DNA of 64,000 bases from Mesorhizobium sp. AR10. GTDB lineage: Bacteria; Pseudomonadota; Alphaproteobacteria; Rhizobiales; Rhizobiaceae. The position numbers were made by a program, and so were the translations under genes. Location of the stretch: the NCBI RefSeq assembly GCF_024746795.1, contig NZ_CP080524.1:6054001-6118000 (forward strand). The letters are read 5' to 3'. The notes under the pieces were generated by a model. It was not told where the DNA came from. It ran no database searches and was given only the letters and a program-made list of their open reading frames with translations. This document shows, piece by piece, positions 1 to 6,876 of this stretch. How positions within the stretch are numbered: the first letter of the stretch is position 1; each line of letters opens with the position of its first letter.

Positions 1-46
1 CAACCTTGCCTTTACGTTCTGACAAAAATTCGTATCCGGTTGTCAT
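1..46 (-). CDS. N-terminal end of an unidentified protein (cut by window edge)
   Basis: A start codon at 46-44 follows a purine-rich GGAGAAGGAG, and the frame stays open to the window edge, giving MTTGYEFLSERKGKV. It lies about 70 bases downstream of the small heat-shock gene on the same strand, so it may be co-transcribed with it. Fifteen residues are too few to name a family. The assignment rests only on the ribosome binding site, the spacing and the open frame. Confidence 0.4.
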   Translation of the reverse strand, partial: MTTGYEFLSERKGKV

Positions 47-117
47 CTCCTTCTCCACAATCTGAGCTTCCCGGCACGGCCGGGAGGCGGGACCGCAGTC
101 TGCGTACATTCGAGCGC

Positions 118-594
118 TCAGGCGACCTTACGCCGCCGCTCGGTATCCTCACTGATCTGCGGTTGCTGCGTGGGGTTTGCATCGCTCGACGAGCGGAGAC
201 CAATGCGACGGGGCTTCATTTCTTCTGGGATCTCCCTGACGAGATCCACAGACAGCAGGCCGTTCTCCAGCGTGGCTTTCGCGACTTTCACATAGTCCGC
301 CAATTTGAAGACTTGCTTGAAGTTACGCGTCGCCATGCCTCTGTGCAGGATCTGGCGATCGCTCTCTTCGGTCTGCTTCTGGCCGACTACGATCAGTTCC
401 GGCCCGTGCTGAGTGAGCTCGACTTCGTCAGTGCTGAATCCCGCGACGGCCATGGTAATCCGGTAATCGTCGTCTCCGGTCTTCTCGATATTGTAGGGCG
501 GCCAGTCCGAGCGCACGCTGTTGTCGAGCATATCGAAGAGACGGTCAAAGCCGACCGTTGTGCGATAAAGGGGGGTATAATCAAAGCTTCTCAT
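118..594 (-). CDS. Small heat-shock protein, Hsp20/IbpA family
   Basis: This 158-residue protein is an alpha-crystallin type chaperone, an ATP-independent holdase that binds unfolding proteins in the cytoplasm. The N-terminus MRSFDYTPLYRTTVGFDRLF is the usual rhizobial class A sHsp start. A beta-rich alpha-crystallin domain follows (YRITMAVAGFSTDEVEL, then GLLSVDLVREIPEE near the end). I chose the second Met (594) rather than the one at 600, because GGAGGA then sits 7 bases upstream and relatives begin at MRSFD/MRTYD. The upstream leader resembles a ROSE thermometer, which would make translation heat-inducible. The C-terminal tail is serine- and glutamine-rich and lacks an obvious IxI motif. 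Confidence 0.9.
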   Translation of the reverse strand: MRSFDYTPLYRTTVGFDRLFDMLDNSVRSDWPPYNIEKTGDDDYRITMAVAGFSTDEVELTQHGPELIVVGQKQTEESDRQILHRGMATRNFKQVFKLADYVKVAKATLENGLLSVDLVREIPEEMKPRRIGLRSSSDANPTQQPQISEDTERRRKVA

Positions 595-670
595 AGCCAT
601 ATCCTCCGTGAAGCAACATGGGTTACAAGCGGCGCCGCAGCGTCACCGCGACGCCTATGTCGAGCCTAAG
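595..670 (-). promoter_or_regulatory. Candidate ROSE-type RNA thermometer in the hsp20 leader
   Basis: Read on the minus strand, the leader ends in TTGCT-TCACGG-AGGAT (616-601). The TTGCT faces the Shine-Dalgarno AGGA, allowing the internal G-G pair that is the hallmark of ROSE elements in rhizobial sHsp genes. An upstream hairpin GCGTC-gcggt-GACGC lies at 654-640, and a GC-rich palindrome GCGGCGCCGC between them could form another. ROSE leaders normally have two to four such hairpins. The sequence match is seen directly; the thermometer function is inferred from the family. Confidence 0.55.
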
Positions 671-1234
671 CCTCGACGGCAGACGATTTAGGAATGACCC
701 AGAAATCGTTCAAGAAGCTGGAACGCAATTTTTTGCTCGCCTTATCTGGCACTTTAGATTTACGCGGTGCGCTCTAGACGACGGCCTTGAGGAGCATGCG
801 GCGGCGCTGACAACCGCGACCTGCTTTCGGGCAAACGCTGGATTGAACTCAACGACGGAGATGAGACGCGAAGCCGCCGTTCGCGTCGTTGGACAACGTA
901 CGTCGGCTTCGGATCAGACTTTCCGCTCCCCGCACAATCTTTGCGGCACCGAGACAGGTCCATCGCGCCCAACACCGTAGAAAATATCGCAGGGTTTCAG
1001 AGTGGGGGGGAAAGGCGGTAGCGCTCTCCCGCTACCACCTTACCTCCCACTGCTTTGACGCCGTTGGGGAAGGCATTCTCACCCAGAAGTGCGGTGCGAC
1101 GTCCGGCGATTTCGACTCGGCGACCGGCTGCTCGGCCCTCGCCATGGTCATTGCTCGACGGGCGAGATTTTGGGCGCTTGCCGCGCGCCCTGGTAACGGG
1201 GCACGCGATGCAGCTGCAGTATCTGCGATTGCCC
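671..1234. other. Non-coding stretch between hsp20 and the universal stress gene
   Basis: I find no convincing gene here. The open frames lack ribosome binding sites and have low-complexity arginine/serine-rich translations typical of shadow frames in GC-rich DNA. The only structured element is the hairpin repeat at 1017-1036. The hsp20 promoter should lie in the left part. Confidence 0.5.
1017..1036. repeat. Hairpin repeat, copy 1
   Basis: GTAGCG-CTCTCC-CGCTAC with one more flanking G-C pair forms a 7-bp stem and 6-base loop. The same 18-mer recurs exactly at 14435-14452 near the other end of the island. An exact 18-base match within 16 kb is not expected by chance. No gene overlaps this copy convincingly. 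Confidence 0.6.
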
Positions 1235-2065
1235 TCAGTGCGCAATCACCAGAGACACCGGCGATTTCCGCAGGAGCTTGTAGGTTACCCCGCCGAGCAG
1301 CCATTCGCGTAGCCGCGAATGCCCGTAGCCGCCCATGACGACGAGATCGGCCCTCTGTTCGCCGATCACGTTGAGCAGCGCGGAAGACATATCGAGCCCG
1401 CGTTTGTTCGCGACATGCACGGACGCATCAATCCCGTGTCGTCCTAGATAGGGGACAAGTTCTTCCCCCCGTTTTGCCGGCCTTTCCAAGGGTTCTCCAT
1501 GCTCGACCGCGACGATGGTGACCAGTCGTGACTTCGCAAGATATGGCAACGCCTCCGCGACGGCCCGCGCCGCTTCGCGGCTCCGATTCCAGGCAATGAT
1601 TGCATGCTCGAAGCCCCGCTCGAAGCTCTTCTGGTCGGCAACGAGGAACAAGTGCTTGCCCGATTCGAAGAGAACCTCCTCCACGACATCACGAACCACA
1701 GTCTTGTCGACTTCGCTCAACCGCAGGCCGAGGAACACGTCGGCGGTCCGGCATTCGCGGGCGGTTACCCCCGCCTGCTCCTCTGCGTAGACGTCGAAGT
1801 GGCGCAACTCGGCCGATGCAGCGATACCTCGCAGACGCTTGCCGAGATCCTCTTCCATGTCCCGTCCACGCTGCCTCGCCTGCTCAAGCAAGCGTGTCCA
1901 ATACTCCACGCTCACATTGGCCTCGGCCAATGCCGGTTCCGGCAGCACGTTCAGGAAAAGGCCGACGATATGAGCGTCAAACAACGTGACCAGGCTTTCG
2001 GACGCGGCCAACCGGAATTCGTCGCTGGTTGTCCCGTCGAGCCGCACCAATACAACCTTGATCAT
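1235..2065 (-). CDS. Universal stress protein with tandem Usp-like halves
   Basis: This is a 276-residue cytoplasmic UspA-superfamily protein. The C-terminal half has the nucleotide-binding signature VVMGGYGHSRLREWLLGG, followed by the final strand SPVSLVIAH. The N-terminal half starts with a beta strand (MIKVVLVRLDG) and lacks a clear G-2x-G-9x-G signature, so it may be a degenerate second Usp domain. The start at 2065 matches the family N-terminus; the longer frame to 2236 has no supporting ribosome site. An FNR/FixK-like palindrome about 90 bases upstream suggests low-oxygen control, as is common for usp genes next to hsp20 in rhizobia. The exact physiological role is not known from sequence. 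Confidence 0.88.
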   Translation of the reverse strand: MIKVVLVRLDGTTSDEFRLAASESLVTLFDAHIVGLFLNVLPEPALAEANVSVEYWTRLLEQARQRGRDMEEDLGKRLRGIAASAELRHFDVYAEEQAGVTARECRTADVFLGLRLSEVDKTVVRDVVEEVLFESGKHLFLVADQKSFERGFEHAIIAWNRSREAARAVAEALPYLAKSRLVTIVAVEHGEPLERPAKRGEELVPYLGRHGIDASVHVANKRGLDMSSALLNVIGEQRADLVVMGGYGHSRLREWLLGGVTYKLLRKSPVSLVIAH

Positions 2066-2153
2066 GGCTGCCTCCAGACGCTTAGAAACGTTCGACGCGC
2101 TGCGACATCGTCGCCAATGTCGATCAGCTTCTAGGAGGCACTGCCCGGTTTCA

Positions 2154-2167
2154 TTGACAGTTGTCAG
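2154..2167. promoter_or_regulatory. FNR/FixK-like box upstream of usp
   Basis: TTGACAGTTGTCAG matches the dyad TTGAY-N4-RTCAA at all but the last position; the core TGACA-GT-TGTCA is perfect. It sits about 90 bp upstream of the usp start codon on the minus strand, a workable activator position. It could serve either side, since the GNAT-like gene begins 280 bp to the right. Regulator identity is inferred. Confidence 0.45.
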
Positions 2168-2447
2168 CGCCGGCCAATTTTTCTGCTCATTCGCGCCCAA
2201 TGACCTGATCCAAGGCGCGAGCCTGAAAACTGACATTCGTCAACGCAGTTTGACCGCAATCTGGAATGTTGCTGGGGACAAGCACGTTGCACCAGTCGAA
2301 ACAGAATTGAGGCAACTCCGATGTCGCAGGGTGCCGTCACCCGGAATGCCGACACAAATGTTCACAAAGATTCGGCTAGTGCAGTTGAACTTTTCTGCCC
2401 GTGACTGATATTCGATCTATCGGGTCTGACATGGGTGGTAAGATTGC

Positions 2448-3191
2448 GTGCGAAGTACTGCAGATGAAAACGATTCCACCCGCTCCGTAGATATACCGGT
2501 CCCGAATCTGGCGCCTGCCGACCGCGACCAGATGTTTGCCTTGTACGAGTCCTACTACGAGGCGGTTGATCGCAAGGGTTTCGAACGCGATCTCGCCGAA
2601 AAGGACGCCGCCGTGATCATCCGGCACGAGCGGAAGATCATCGGCTTCTCGACATACCTTGTCAGGCCACAAACCGTCGGCGGGGAGACTGTCCACTATC
2701 TCTTCTCCGGCGATACCGTTCTCCATCCGGCGCGCTGGGGCGACCCCGTGTTGCTGCGCAGTTTCTTTCGCGCGGCCGGCGCCGCCAAGGCGGAGGTGGG
2801 GGGCCGGCTGTTCTGGTTCTCCATCATCGGCGGGCATAGGACGTTTCGCATTCTTCCCAATTTTTTCTGCGACTTCGTTCCAGCCATCGATGGCCCGGTT
2901 TCGGCCCGCCTGCAGACAATCCGCGATGCGATTGCAACTGCCCGCTACGGGCGTCATTTCGAACCATCGACCGGACTGATCGACTTCGGCCCGTCGCAAG
3001 GCCACTTGCGGGACCAGTGGGCCGATGTCGAGCAAACAGCACTCCGCAACCGTTTTGCCGCGTTCTTTCTAAGGGCCAATCCTTCCTACTTCCGAGGTGT
3101 CGAACTCGCTTGCCTCGCGGAGTTCGAGATTGGCAATCTGAAGCGCTATGCTGCCGCGAGTTTTGCCGAAGGGCTGAAAGATGGGCGCTGA
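2448..3191 (+). CDS. GNAT-like acetyltransferase, uncharacterised
   Basis: This is a 247-residue protein of unknown substrate. The segment around residues 55-110 (AAVIIRHERKIIGFSTYLV, then YLFSGDTVLHPARWG) has the beta-strand layout of a GNAT N-acetyltransferase. A clear acetyl-CoA loop (Q/RxxGxG/A) is not obvious, so the family call is tentative. The start is GTG at 2448, the only upstream start in frame before Met29. It overlaps the next gene by 11 bases, indicating translational coupling to the GH3-type gene; the two probably acted together on a small-molecule conjugate. Confidence 0.65.
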   Translation: MRSTADENDSTRSVDIPVPNLAPADRDQMFALYESYYEAVDRKGFERDLAEKDAAVIIRHERKIIGFSTYLVRPQTVGGETVHYLFSGDTVLHPARWGDPVLLRSFFRAAGAAKAEVGGRLFWFSIIGGHRTFRILPNFFCDFVPAIDGPVSARLQTIRDAIATARYGRHFEPSTGLIDFGPSQGHLRDQWADVEQTALRNRFAAFFLRANPSYFRGVELACLAEFEIGNLKRYAAASFAEGLKDGR

Positions 3192-3960
3192 AGTCTGGGC
3201 ACGGATTGCCGGCGCGACCGCGGCCGGACATGCCGGCTTTCGGGCGCGGCTCGGTCATGTCGAGGCCACGCAGCGAGCCCTCTTGCGGCGGCTTGTAGAG
3301 GCCAATCTCCCGACAGCGTTCGGTGGTGACCACAACTTCGCCAACGTCACTTCGGCCGAGTCCTTTCGCGATCTGGTGCCGATCGGCGACTACGAAGCCT
3401 TGTCGCCTTACATCAATCGTGTCGTCGGCGGGGAAGAGAATGTGCTGACCGCCGAGCCGGTCCGGTTTCTCGAACAAACCGGTGGCAGTTCCGGTGGCGC
3501 GAAATACATCCCCTATACGGACACGGGCCTGCAGGCCTACTCCGATTGTCTCTATCCCTGGATGTCGGACCTGATAGCGCGCCGGCCGGGCGTTACGCGG
3601 GGGCACAGCTATTTCGCGCTGAGCCCGGTAGGCCGCAGCGCAAGCGAGCGCGTCGGTGCGCACAGGCTGGGCAGTCCGGTGCCTTTCGCCTATTTCGGCG
3701 CCTTGCGCCACAGCCTAATCGAACTGTCCGCCGTGCCGATGGAGCTGCGACTGCTCACCGACTTCGCCAGTTGGCAAAGGCAGACCTGCCTGCACCTTCT
3801 GGCCGCCGAAGATCTAGCCCTAATCTGGGTCTGGAGTCCGACCTATCTCACTGAGATCCTGCGCGCGATGCAGCGCGATGCCGGGAGCCTGTTGCCGGAA
3901 CTCGCTGACAGGCTGGGCGCCGTGCAGCCGGCGGACGCGGCGCGCCGGCGCATTGTAGAC
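3181..3960 (+). pseudogene. GH3-type acyl-acid amido synthetase, 3'-truncated
   Basis: The first 260 or so residues match the N-terminal half of GH3 auxin-responsive family enzymes, which adenylate carboxylic acids and ligate them to amino acids. A phosphate-binding loop EQTGGSSGGAKYIPYT lies near residue 100, and a run LALIWVWSPTYL lies near 220. Full-length GH3 proteins are about 500-600 residues, so the C-terminal acceptor half is missing. After about position 3955 the similarity ends, and the open frame runs on through unrelated DNA into an XRE domain, stopping at 4413. The broken point suggests a deletion or rearrangement. It is coupled to the GNAT-like gene upstream. Activity is unlikely unless the chimera is functional. 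Confidence 0.7.
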
Positions 3961-4049
3961 TGCGTCGCCGCCATTGCGGTTGCCGTTCCCGCAAGCACCT
4001 TCCTGCGGGTGACGAAAGGCAAAGTCGTGTTATTGTCGGAATCAGCCAT
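3960..4049 (-). pseudogene. 5' fragment of a Tat-exported protein gene (remnant)
   Basis: On the minus strand, a start at 4049 reads MADSDNNTTLPFVTRRKVLAG followed by TATAMAA. This has the shape of a twin-arginine signal peptide: RR, then a short hydrophobic Ala/Thr stretch. The frame then runs antisense to the truncated GH3 gene without further recognisable sequence. I read it as the 5' end of a rearranged gene placed between the GH3 and XRE parts. The mature protein is missing, so no function can be given. Confidence 0.35.
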
Positions 4050-4134
4050 GATCCGAGCTCCGCAAAGCGTGGGCGTGGTTAGACTGTTGGAAGCGGGGAA
4101 CCACCTCCAACGGGCGTTACCTAAAACAAGCATA

Positions 4135-4153
4135 TTTGCACTTTTTGTGCAAA
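4135..4153. promoter_or_regulatory. Inverted repeat before the XRE gene, possible operator
   Basis: TTTGCAC-ttttt-GTGCAAA is a perfect 7-bp dyad with a 5-base spacer, centred about 18 bases before the proposed TTG start of the XRE regulator. Small XRE regulators commonly autoregulate through such dyads. It could also act as a hairpin in the mRNA. Direct observation for the dyad; role inferred. Confidence 0.4.
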
Positions 4154-4161
4154 AGGGCGTT

Positions 4162-4413
4162 TTGAACAATGAAGTAAGTGCGGCCCAAGTTCGCGCGGCC
4201 CGTGGGCTTCTCGACATTTCTCAACAGGAACTGGCGGATCTATCCAAGGTAAGTTTGAGGACGATCGTGCAGTTCGAACGTGGTTCGAAACCAGCATCTG
4301 AATCAATCCTGCAAGCGCTGAAGCTATCGCTCGAAGCAGCCGGAATAGAATTCATTCCAGAGAATGGCGGTGGCCCTGGTGTGCGCTTGTCACGCGGTAC
4401 CGCGAACACTTAG
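4162..4413 (+). CDS. Small XRE-family HTH regulator
   Basis: This is an 83-residue DNA-binding protein. It contains AAQVRAARGLLDISQQELAD and SKVSLRTIVQFERGSKP, the standard helix-turn-helix of small rhizobial XRE regulators, followed by ILQALKLSLEAAGIEFIPEN, the family's C-terminal half. The TTG at 4162 gives the usual family length; GTG at 4147 is an alternative lying in the inverted repeat. The frame is continuous with the truncated GH3 gene upstream, so a 410-residue fusion could also be made. It is probably an orphan regulator or a relic of a rearrangement. Confidence 0.7.
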   Translation: MNNEVSAAQVRAARGLLDISQQELADLSKVSLRTIVQFERGSKPASESILQALKLSLEAAGIEFIPENGGGPGVRLSRGTANT

Positions 4414-4529
4414 ACGAAGGCGGCATCCACAGGCGCCTTTAGGATTATCTTCTCAATCAATGTCAGCAATGCGCCTCAAATCAAGCCGTTGCCCTCGTTG
4501 CTGAGGAGACCCAAGATCTGCAAGTTGCA

Positions 4530-4988
4530 TTAGGCGGCCGGCGCGAGATCAAAGCCGCCTTCATCAAACACCTCCAGTTGCGCTGGCCTTGGCAGTGACC
4601 CGTCGCCGTTCAGGCGAGCGAGAAGATGGGCCACGGCGAGCACCATCTCGGCGGCGTCATAGGGTTTGGGCATCGACGCGATTGCGACGGTCTTTGCCGA
4701 GCTAGCCCGGCTGACCTGGCCGCTGATCAGCAAGACCGGTATCCCGAGAGCTTTCAGATGCTCGGAGAGTTCGATGCCATCGTCACGCCCGGCGAGCCGG
4801 ATGTTAACTAACGCCAGATTGGGCTTCTCGGCCCTGGCGATTTCAAGCGCCTCGGCGTGACGGTCCGTCAGGTTGAGGACCTTATATCCTGCATCCTCCA
4901 GTTCGTCCCGCAGGACCGTTGCTACAAGCGCTTCGTCCTCGACAATCATCAGGGTCTCGGTCGTCTTGCTGTTTTGCGCTGCCGTCAT
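4530..4988 (-). CDS. Single-domain response regulator lacking the phospho-acceptor Asp
   Basis: This is a 152-residue receiver protein. The acidic pair is present (LMIVEDEALVATVL, residues 17-18 E-D), as is the conserved lysine in MPKPYDAAEM. At the usual phosphorylation site the sequence is LALVNIRLAGRDDG, with Asn62 where Asp is expected. The tail after about residue 122 is Gly/Pro/Leu-rich. The ATG at 4988 has GAGG 7 bases upstream. It follows the HisKA_2 kinase by 17 bases and is surely its operon partner. With Asn at the acceptor, it may use the neighbouring Asp residues, signal without phosphorylation, or act as an always-on or decoy receiver. Confidence 0.85.
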   Translation of the reverse strand: MTAAQNSKTTETLMIVEDEALVATVLRDELEDAGYKVLNLTDRHAEALEIARAEKPNLALVNIRLAGRDDGIELSEHLKALGIPVLLISGQVSRASSAKTVAIASMPKPYDAAEMVLAVAHLLARLNGDGSLPRPAQLEVFDEGGFDLAPAA

Positions 4989-5005
4989 GATCATTCCTCT
5001 GTTTG

Positions 5006-6106
5006 TTAGCTGCCGATCGCGACTGACGCCAGACGCACCGCTGCACGCGGCTCGCCCGCCGCTTCGGGCTCGCCTTCCACCAGGGCGACCTGGGTATGCG
5101 TGATGGAAACCTGGGTTCCCGGGTGCTCGGGCGTTATCTCGACCAAAGAATGCAACTGTCGGGCCAGCGCCGCGACGATGCTCGTACCCAGGCCGGTCCG
5201 CACCGGCGCGGTCAGCGGCATGCCGACGCCGTCGTCGCGCACGCACAGGATCCAATTCGGCCCGTGGAAATTATAGTCGATGGTTATCTTTCCTGGCCGT
5301 CCATCGGGAAAGGCGTACTTGAGCGCGTTGATCACGAGTTCGGTGACGATCAGGCCCAGGCTCACCGACACCCTGGCCTCGACCACACCGTCTCCACCTT
5401 CGACAATAAGTGAAATCTGATCGACGTCGCCGATCATCGAAGCCGAGATGCTTTCACAGAGCTGGGTGAAATAGGCGTGCACTTCGATGTCGCCGTCTTT
5501 CGAGGTGGACAGCAGCCGTTCAAGCGCGGCCACGGACATCACCCGATGATGGGCATTCTCGAGATGGCCGCGCGTCTCCTCCGACGTGGTGGTTCGCGCG
5601 TTGCGTAGCAATACGCTGGCGATGATCTGCAGACTATTGGCGACCCGGTGGCGAACCTCCTGCAACAGGACGCGATTTTCGCGGGCGGTCTCTTCCTTCA
5701 GCGTCGTATCGGCCCGCGCGTGCGTGACATCTGAAACGGCGACGAGGATACGCGTTTGCTCCAGATCCAGATAGTCCAGCCGTCTGGCCTGGACGATCAG
5801 ATGCTGAACTGGCCGCTGCGGCCGTTGGAGATTGATATCATGGGCGTCAGCCGCACCATCCCCCGCCAGTGTCGTTGTCATCAAGGATCGCAGTTGGGGA
5901 TTATCCCATTTGCCGTCATCCAAAGTGTAAAGCGGTTGGCCGGTCAGCTGCGCCGCGTCGGCGCCGAAAACCGAGCAAAAAGACGTGCTCGCCGCGATGA
6001 TGGTGAGCTGACCGTCCAGAAGCAACAGCGGCGCTGGCGAAGACGTAACGATAGCTAAGGTCAGGCTGAGCGCTACGTCTTCGGGACTATGTTTGTTGGC
6101 AGACAT
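5006..6106 (-). CDS. Cytoplasmic PAS sensor histidine kinase, HisKA_2 type
   Basis: This is a 366-residue kinase without membrane segments. A PAS-like domain occupies roughly residues 15-130 (LLLLDGQLTIIAASTSFCSV). The HisKA_2 dimerisation box LLQEVRHRVANSLQIIASVL has His153 as the likely phosphorylation site. The HATPase region has ELVINALKYAFPDG (N box), VRDDGVGMP (G1) and TGLGTSIVAALARQL (G2). This family includes many light- or stress-sensing kinases of rhizobia, but no LOV cysteine motif is visible. It is co-transcribed with the downstream receiver. The start at MSANKHSPED was chosen because upstream residues show no domain character. Confidence 0.88.
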   Translation of the reverse strand: MSANKHSPEDVALSLTLAIVTSSPAPLLLLDGQLTIIAASTSFCSVFGADAAQLTGQPLYTLDDGKWDNPQLRSLMTTTLAGDGAADAHDINLQRPQRPVQHLIVQARRLDYLDLEQTRILVAVSDVTHARADTTLKEETARENRVLLQEVRHRVANSLQIIASVLLRNARTTTSEETRGHLENAHHRVMSVAALERLLSTSKDGDIEVHAYFTQLCESISASMIGDVDQISLIVEGGDGVVEARVSVSLGLIVTELVINALKYAFPDGRPGKITIDYNFHGPNWILCVRDDGVGMPLTAPVRTGLGTSIVAALARQLHSLVEITPEHPGTQVSITHTQVALVEGEPEAAGEPRAAVRLASVAIGS

Positions 6107-6531
6107 GATCAGCCTTCGGTAAACCGGAAGGCTCGCGGAGCGAAAGCCAAGGGGCCGGGAGGTCGCGAGCGGCAGAACGGGCGTTGATCGACAGCCTTGG
6201 AAGCGCTCACGTAAATCCATAACGGATGAGGGCGTGAAAAGTTGCGCCAATGAAACAATGGGACACCTCGAAATACCCCTGCCGTCGAAATTCCGGGCCA
6301 ACGCTGGCCGATTTGATTACTCTCTGTTCCCGTTCCGATTCATAAACGTTCACGGGGAACGAGAGCGCGTATGGACCTTGGAGAGGTATGTCGAGGTGTC
6401 CGTGATTATGTTGAGCATATCAGACATGGCTTCCTAAAAGCCGCCCGTCCTTTGTCGGCCCCTTCCCAGTCGTTGAACTTACATCAGAGAGGACTGTTCA
6501 ACGATGGGCGCAACGTGCCACTCCACCGCCA
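6107..6531. other. Intergenic region upstream of the HisKA_2 kinase
   Basis: I see no gene here. The stretch should contain the kinase promoter and the region 3' of the AlpA gene. I looked for a GGAAC-N16/17-CGTT EcfG promoter on the minus strand; GGAAC and CGTT elements occur but with the wrong spacing. A short open frame at 6234-6437 has no ribosome site. Confidence 0.4.
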
Positions 6532-6747
6532 CTAGTCGCTGTTTTTTCGTGATGCACTGGTGTGCCATGAGACAGGATCAGCGACCCACCGATTGATGTC
6601 CGACTCCCTCCATCCTGCACCGTTTAAGCTGATCTTGACCTGGGCCGGGAACGTGCCTTCGCCGATTTTTCGGTACATCGTCGAGCGGGACAAGCCGGTC
6701 CGCGCGAGGACGGTCTTAAGGCGAATGATACGATCCAGTTCAGGCAT
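6532..6747 (-). CDS. AlpA-family excisionase-like regulator
   Basis: This 71-residue protein has the AlpA/MerR-like winged helix-turn-helix: LDRIIRLKTVLARTGLSRST, then MYRKIGEGTFPAQVKIS and a W-R-x-S-D-I-N-R-W motif near residue 50. AlpA proteins of mobile elements control excision or transfer genes. It lies just downstream of traA on the same strand, separated by about 130 bases. The start MPELDR at 6747 gives the normal family length; longer readings from 6834 add unrelated sequence. It is probably the regulatory or directionality component of the element. Confidence 0.85.
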   Translation of the reverse strand: MPELDRIIRLKTVLARTGLSRSTMYRKIGEGTFPAQVKISLNGAGWRESDINRWVADPVSWHTSASRKNSD

Positions 6748-6876
6748 GGCTGCCTTGCCTTTCGCTGAGAGCATTTGGCGCATGTTGGAACCAGACAGGA
6801 CAACCCAAGGTGGGCGCGCAATGAGATTTGTCATCGCGTCGATCTGAGGCGTGGGAACGGCGGCAAATCGGAGGGT

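Noticed and set aside
24..1338. Several long plus- and minus-strand open frames around hsp20 (for example 40-669 plus)
   Set aside because: They overlap hsp20 or non-coding DNA, lack ribosome sites and have shadow-frame composition.
6301..6370. Possible EcfG (general stress) promoter for the HisKA_2 kinase
   Set aside because: GGAAC and CGTT elements occur on the minus strand but with spacing above 20 instead of 16-17.
6234..6437. 67-codon plus-strand frame upstream of the HisKA_2 kinase
   Set aside because: No ribosome site and no protein-like pattern; it lies in the kinase promoter region.
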